Assembly (NCBI GenBank): GCA_947178145.1
Contig: CAMWXE010000022.1
Span: 1 to 64,000 of the forward strand
From: an uncultured Lachnospiraceae bacterium
GTDB lineage: Bacteria > Bacillota > Clostridia > Lachnospirales > Lachnospiraceae
Reading direction: 5' to 3'
DNA: 64,000 nt
The notes under the pieces are model-generated. The model worked only from the letters and a program-made list of their open reading frames with translations. It had not been told where the DNA came from and made no database searches. A program made the position numbers and the translations under genes. How positions within the stretch are numbered: position 1 is the first letter of the stretch; the number at the start of each line of letters is the position of its first letter. This document shows, in pieces, positions 60,696-64,000 of this stretch.

Positions 60696-61280
60696 TTAAT
60701 CAAATGGATGGTTGTCATAATAATCATCGTCTTTTACCTGTGGGAGCGTAAGTCTGGGGGTTCTGTCTTTTATAATCTTTTGGGAGTTGCTTTTATTACT
60801 TTTATGCTGTTTCGGTTCTTTTAGAAAAATATTATCGGGAAATTTGCAATATTTTACATTACTTCCCCATGATTTCCATGCAAGATTTTTATTTATGTAA
60901 TATATATTGAAAGTACCGGTTTTTTCGACATGGATGAAACCAAGTTTTTTGAGTTCAGCAATGCACCGGGCAACGGTAGACCGAGACAAATCGAACTGCT
61001 CCATCAAGGTTGCTTGGGAACAGATCAAGGCATTATATTGATCCATCTGCTGTATCATAAAAAGCAGCATATTTAAGGCATTCTGGTTCAGTTTGTTTAA
61101 ACTGATAAGGTAATCTATGTTGTTAAGATTAAGTTGGGCATAGTTATTGAATGGGCTTTGCCGGTCTTTCTTCTTCTGTTCTGCAAGAGCTTCCTGCTCT
61201 GCTTTTTTTTCTGCCTCCAGTTGTTTTTTTCTGGTATCAAACGAAACACTGTCAATGGTGCTTTTATCGCCTACTTTCAT
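60696..61280 (-). CDS. Winged-helix replication-initiator-like protein (RepL-like)
   Basis: A 194-aa protein. Residues ~1-45 are charged and helical (QLEAEKKAEQEALAEQKKKD), then a helical region (NALNMLLFMIQQMDQY) and a winged helix with recognition helix DLSRSTVARCIAELKKLGFIHVEKTG (in parts: LSRSTVARCIAELKKLGF) and the wing NIYYINKNLAWKSWG. This layout resembles the Firmicute plasmid RepL group, though similarity is weak, and a MarR-like regulator is an alternative. An iteron-like repeat array lies ~670 bp upstream of its start, consistent with a replication role. The start ATG is the complement of 61278-61280; a GGATTATT upstream gives a fair ribosome site. Confidence 0.6.
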   Translation of the reverse strand: MKVGDKSTIDSVSFDTRKKQLEAEKKAEQEALAEQKKKDRQSPFNNYAQLNLNNIDYLISLNKLNQNALNMLLFMIQQMDQYNALICSQATLMEQFDLSRSTVARCIAELKKLGFIHVEKTGTFNIYYINKNLAWKSWGSNVKYCKFPDNIFLKEPKQHKSNKSNSQKIIKDRTPRLTLPQVKDDDYYDNHPFD

Positions 61281-61950
61281 GTCAATAATCCTCTTTGCTG
61301 ATAAATTTTAGTGTATATCATCTGCTACATAACTGCTGGATAAAATTGCACATACAATCAAATCTGCAAAAGTCAACATAGCAGGTGGCATATGTATTGA
61401 AAGACTTTTTTATTATTTAACCAGTGGATTTTGTTTAGGTTAATGAAATGTGTAATAAGTTATACACAATTGAAAAAAGTCTTTGAAAATAATAAGTATG
61501 CAGAGTAACAGGCTGAATTCCTATCTCATGATAACTGGATAGGATTCTGTTTATATTTATATGCTATCTCCATTTTATATGTTTGTTCTTCTATTTTCAA
61601 TCCCAAGAGCACATATTTAAAAATTTTCTGATTTTTATCGGATATTGGAAGTACTATGTACTGTAATAGTGAGAAATAGCCTGTTAAAAGAATAAAATCG
61701 GTCAAGATTAAATTTATTCTACAATTAATATTTTTGCTTTGCATATCCTTAATGGGGCTGAAGCTAACGTTTGAACTTGACAAGAAATCTGGAAACGAAA
61801 TAACTGCTCTTTAAGAAGTGGGAATGAGTAGATAGAAACATAGTGGTTGGAATAACTGATTATATTGGAGAGGAAGCAATTTTTAAGAACGTATTTTCTC
61901 CTGTTTTTTGCAAAAGGGCAGATATTGGGTGGGTATCATATTTTTGCGTA

Positions 61951-62150
61951 CAGGTATAGGTGATTTTTAATGTGCTATTTAAGTAAAAAAATGTAACAGG
62001 TATAGGTGATGCTTAAGATAAGGGAACTGATTTTTTAGATAGCAGGTATAGGTGATGTCTAATAAATGACTCCATCCAAATTAGGTAGCAAGTATAGGTG
62101 ATGTTTAAAATGAACAATACAGTTTTTCAACGGTTCAAGTATAGGTGGTG
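61951..62150 (+). repeat. Five iteron-like direct repeats with a 46-bp period
   Basis: Copies of CARGTATAGGTGATGTTTAA start at 61951, 61997, 62043, 62089 and 62136, giving steps of 46, 46, 46 and 47 bp with unrelated 26-bp spacers. The core TATAGGTGAT is perfect in four copies (TATAGGTGGT in the last). This is the only feature seen in the 61281-62336 stretch apart from the start regions of the flanking genes. It is likely a protein-binding array (iterons of a replication or partition site) rather than CRISPR. Confidence 0.75.
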
Positions 62151-62336
62151 TTCAATGGTGGTGCTCAGCGATTCAGGTTTTAGGTATGCTTAGAGGGCGG
62201 ATATTCGTTTTATGGCAGCAGAGATATACGATGTAAAAGCAATTTCTGCCAAATCTATTCTTTTCGAAGGTGTGATAAGATGAGTGTGTCAAAAGTAAAC
62301 AAGTTTCTGAACGAAAAATAAGGAGGGATTGGGAAT

Positions 62337-62648
62337 ATGGATTTAAGCAATTACTTAACCAGTGAAGAAAGTGAACAGATGGAAATGTTGATGAAGAAGG
62401 CGGCAGAAAGGAGGCAGCAGGATAAAGGAAAAACGGATGATATGGTGATATTCCTGTGTATGCAGATGCAGTATAAAAGCAGGGAACAACCGGATGAGAA
62501 AGTGGTTGGAAGAGGGGAAGAGTTTGATGCGGATCTGGAAAATGTGACGGAGCAGCTCTGTAAATTTTGCCAGAAGTACAGATTATGCGATAGTCGCAAA
62601 AAGTGTGGGGAGTATATGGCGGAAGATGAGGAACTACCATTTGATTAG
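62337..62648 (+). CDS. Small cysteine-containing protein of the mobile element, unknown
   Basis: A 103-aa acidic protein with an excellent ribosome site (AAGGAGGGA) before ATG 62337. Near the C-terminus is a cysteine cluster, LCKFCQKYRLCDSRKKCGEY (CxxCx5Cx5C), that could bind zinc or an iron-sulfur centre. The N-terminal half is helical and charged (EESEQMEMLMKKAAERRQQ). I do not recognise the family. It is downstream of the iteron-like array and may be transcribed with the small genes that follow. Confidence 0.65.
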   Translation: MDLSNYLTSEESEQMEMLMKKAAERRQQDKGKTDDMVIFLCMQMQYKSREQPDEKVVGRGEEFDADLENVTEQLCKFCQKYRLCDSRKKCGEYMAEDEELPFD

Positions 62649-62695
62649 GAGCGTGAAGCGACAAATGGTTTACAGAATATTTTGCAGGACACGGG

Positions 62696-62827
62696 ATGGA
62701 GGCGCTGCGAGTGAATGCAGGAGACAAAGAATGGGGGCATAAGATTTTACTGTTTAATGGAGCAATAGGACAATATAAACTAAAAAAGGAAGTGGTAGAT
62801 GATATAAGTATACGGATTTCAAGGTGA
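62696..62827 (+). CDS. Possible 43-aa peptide, unknown
   Basis: Short frame from ATG 62696 (MEALRVNAGDKEWGHKILLF...) ending in a beta-like, charged tail. The frame is open upstream to 62657. No strong ribosome site. It may be a small gene or the displaced end of the 62337 gene. The rest of 62649-63080 shows nothing recognisable. Confidence 0.2.
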   Translation: MEALRVNAGDKEWGHKILLFNGAIGQYKLKKEVVDDISIRISR

Positions 62828-63080
62828 AACATATAACTGAAAATGTTTTTCTGCTCTGTACGCAGTCCTGAGCAGAAAGGGGCTTACGTGGATGGAAGAA
62901 AAAATTGATATATGATGATAGACAGATGGTGTTTAGGAAACGGATTACCAGTCTTAGAAAGGAGGGAAGGCAGTAGTGAATTTTTTCTTTCCATCACCGT
63001 AAATTTTCTTTATTACAAGAGGGAGTTATAAAATATAAAAGACTTATTTTAACTTTATCGGGGAATACATACTGCCGACT

Positions 63081-63335
63081 ATGGTGGAGAAAGAGCCGAC
63101 ACCCGAAGAACTGGAAGAAATGCGGAAGAAAGAAGCGAGAAAGGATAAGCTTCATCAGAATTATCTGAAACGGAAAGCCAGTGGGAAACAGAAAGAATAT
63201 GAGGAACGCACCAAAGCGAAGAAAAAGGCGCAGATTGAGAGCCAAAAAGAGCAGATAAGAGTCGAGGACAGGGAAAAGGCATATATTTCCATGCAGGAGT
63301 GCCAAACATACCAAGAGCAGGGAAACAAGCTGTAA
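63081..63335 (+). CDS. Small highly charged helical protein, unknown
   Basis: An 84-aa Lys/Glu-rich protein, predicted almost wholly helical (EELEEMRKKEARKDKLHQNY, KAKKKAQIESQKEQIRVEDR). Such charged short proteins are common on conjugative elements, but no family is assigned. The ribosome site before ATG 63081 is weak (CGGGGAA about 15 bases upstream), so translation is uncertain. A terminator follows. Confidence 0.45.
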   Translation: MVEKEPTPEELEEMRKKEARKDKLHQNYLKRKASGKQKEYEERTKAKKKAQIESQKEQIRVEDREKAYISMQECQTYQEQGNKL

Positions 63336-63356
63336 TGTAAAACAAGGATTTTAAAG

Positions 63357-63391
63357 AAAAGACTATGACAGTGACGGTTATAGTCTTTTTT
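63357..63391 (+). terminator. Terminator after the charged small gene
   Basis: AAAAGACTAT (63357-63366) pairs with ATAGTCTTTT (63380-63389), followed by further T residues. Confidence 0.75.
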
Positions 63392-63502
63392 CATGCAATA
63401 ATTACCGTAGGAAGTGAAATCATATTCCCCAAGTGGAAAAATATCCACACACAATATTTTGAAAAGAGAAAAGGACAAGAATAAACTTGATGTAAAATTC
63501 TA

Positions 63503-63531
63503 TTGATTTTAAAAAGTTTGTTAAGTATAAT
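63503..63531 (+). promoter_or_regulatory. Promoter of the AbrB-type gene
   Basis: TTGATT (63503-63508), 17-bp spacer, TATAAT (63526-63531), 41 bp before the start codon. Confidence 0.7.
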
Positions 63532-63571
63532 TAGTCATACAAAACATACTTAATAAATGGGAGGTTTATTT

Positions 63572-63796
63572 ATGAAAAAGCCAAAAGGAAAATACGCATG
63601 GACAGTTACAGTCGGAGAAAAAGGGCAGATAGTAATACCCAAACAGGCTCGTGATATATTTGAAATCAATTCGGGAGATACTTTGATTATTTTGGGTGAT
63701 GAAAAAAAGGGATTGGCAATCCCTCCTAAGAGTGCATTTGCTCAATTTACTGCTGCTGTCTTTGAAACAGATATGGATAATGAGGGAGAGGAATGA
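63572..63796 (+). CDS. AbrB/MazE-type transcriptional regulator
   Basis: A 74-aa protein with a swapped-hairpin AbrB DNA-binding domain: WTVTVGEKGQIVIPKQARDIFEINSGDTLIILGDEKKGLAI-type pattern, seen as VGEKGQIVIPKQARDIFEI then GDTLIILGDE. ATG 63572 is used (GGGAGG upstream); the longer frame from 63557 overlaps that site. The acyltransferase gene begins two bases after the stop, so the two are cotranscribed, and the regulator probably controls its own operon. In many clostridia such pairs regulate membrane acyltransferases or transporters. Confidence 0.85.
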   Translation: MKKPKGKYAWTVTVGEKGQIVIPKQARDIFEINSGDTLIILGDEKKGLAIPPKSAFAQFTAAVFETDMDNEGEE

Positions 63797-63797
63797 A

Positions 63798-64000
63798 TTG
63801 AGAAAAATTTATCTTGATAACATACGATGGGCTACTGTTATATTGGTTTTAATTTACCATGTTTTTTATATGTTTAATGGCGTTGGTATTATGGGAGGTA
63901 TTCCGGGGGCGGCAAATATCTTTGTATTTGATTGGATAGCCTGTATTATATATCCGTGGTTTATGGTGCTTTTATTTGTTATTGCGGGTATGAGCGCAAG
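63798..64000 (+). CDS. Acyltransferase-3 family membrane protein (3' end outside window)
   Basis: Only the first ~67 codons are present, from TTG 63798, with GAGGGAGAGG just upstream. The sequence RKIYLDNIRWATVILVLIYH (the final His is the catalytic-type histidine of the first helix) and IAGMSA are characteristic of acyltransferase-3 proteins, which acylate sugars or glucans at the membrane. At least two transmembrane helices are visible. The substrate cannot be inferred. It forms an operon with the AbrB-type gene. Confidence 0.75.
   Translation, partial: MRKIYLDNIRWATVILVLIYHVFYMFNGVGIMGGIPGAANIFVFDWIACIIYPWFMVLLFVIAGMSA

Noticed and set aside
61526-61783. 85-aa minus-strand frame
   Set aside because: No ribosome site or family resemblance; located in AT-rich spacer.
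61951-62150. CRISPR array
   Set aside because: Repeats are only ~20 bp and degenerate, spacers are 26 bp, and no cas genes are near. Iteron-like repeats explain it better.

Overview
The window looks like chromosome of a low-to-moderate G+C, spore-forming member of the Clostridia, most likely Lachnospiraceae. I infer this from gene content and sequence style: SpoIIM and a SpoVB-type flippase, the nudF-like/spoIIM/xerD order, ribonuclease Y, Tex, a vanG-type operon, an amylosucrase-like enzyme beside a sucrose PTS, GH115 and GH31 enzymes, and an RF2 gene with a programmed frameshift. No rRNA or tRNA gene was seen.

Layout. 1-3.6 kb: the tail of an AAA-ATPase/PD-(D/E)XK protein, oligoendopeptidase F, a 221-bp MITE whose insertion forms the pepF stop codon, and an overlapping DUF3990/DUF3791-like gene pair. 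3.7-8.0 kb: vanG-vanXY-vanT, which remodels peptidoglycan precursors to D-Ala-D-Ser. It has its own promoter and terminator but no adjacent vanRS. 8.0-13.0 kb: a compact cassette with a divergent SF2 helicase, an unknown 255-aa protein and two consecutive BREX-type P-loop ATPases, bounded by terminators. This is the best candidate for an undescribed defence-like system. 13.0-17.9 kb: a ROK regulator with a palindrome inside its promoter, then a large GH115 alpha-glucuronidase. 18-31.4 kb: housekeeping and metabolic genes (secA, prfB, a DUF975 membrane protein, tex, an alpha-xylosidase, a beta-CASP metallo-hydrolase, folA, ilvE).

31.5-40.2 kb is a sugar locus: ptsI, a Crh-like HPr, a HAD phosphatase, a sucrose-type EIIBCA and HPr, then an amylosucrase-like GH13 gene and a LacI regulator. 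The ptsI and amylosucrase promoters are copies of one design, with two LacI/cre-type operators exactly 99 bp apart around a TTTACA-17-TATGAT promoter. A second MITE lies between the amylosucrase and lacI genes. 40.2-43.5 kb: a chimeric gene remnant, unknown membrane proteins and a lipoprotein class D beta-lactamase. 43.6-56.2 kb is mostly core: rny, a NUDIX gene, spoIIM, xerD, DAHP synthase, a SpoVB-like flippase, mnmA, histidinol phosphatase, then gap-pgk-tpiA.

From about 56.2 kb to the window end the sequence changes to AT-rich mobile DNA. It starts with a tyrosine integrase just after the tpiA terminator. Beyond it lie two tandem covarying hairpins (a candidate structured RNA), a paralogous pair of unknown genes, several perfect inverted repeats, a winged-helix Rep-like gene with a five-copy iteron-like array of 46-bp period, small accessory genes, and an AbrB gene followed by an acyltransferase cut by the window edge. 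The right end of this element is not visible.
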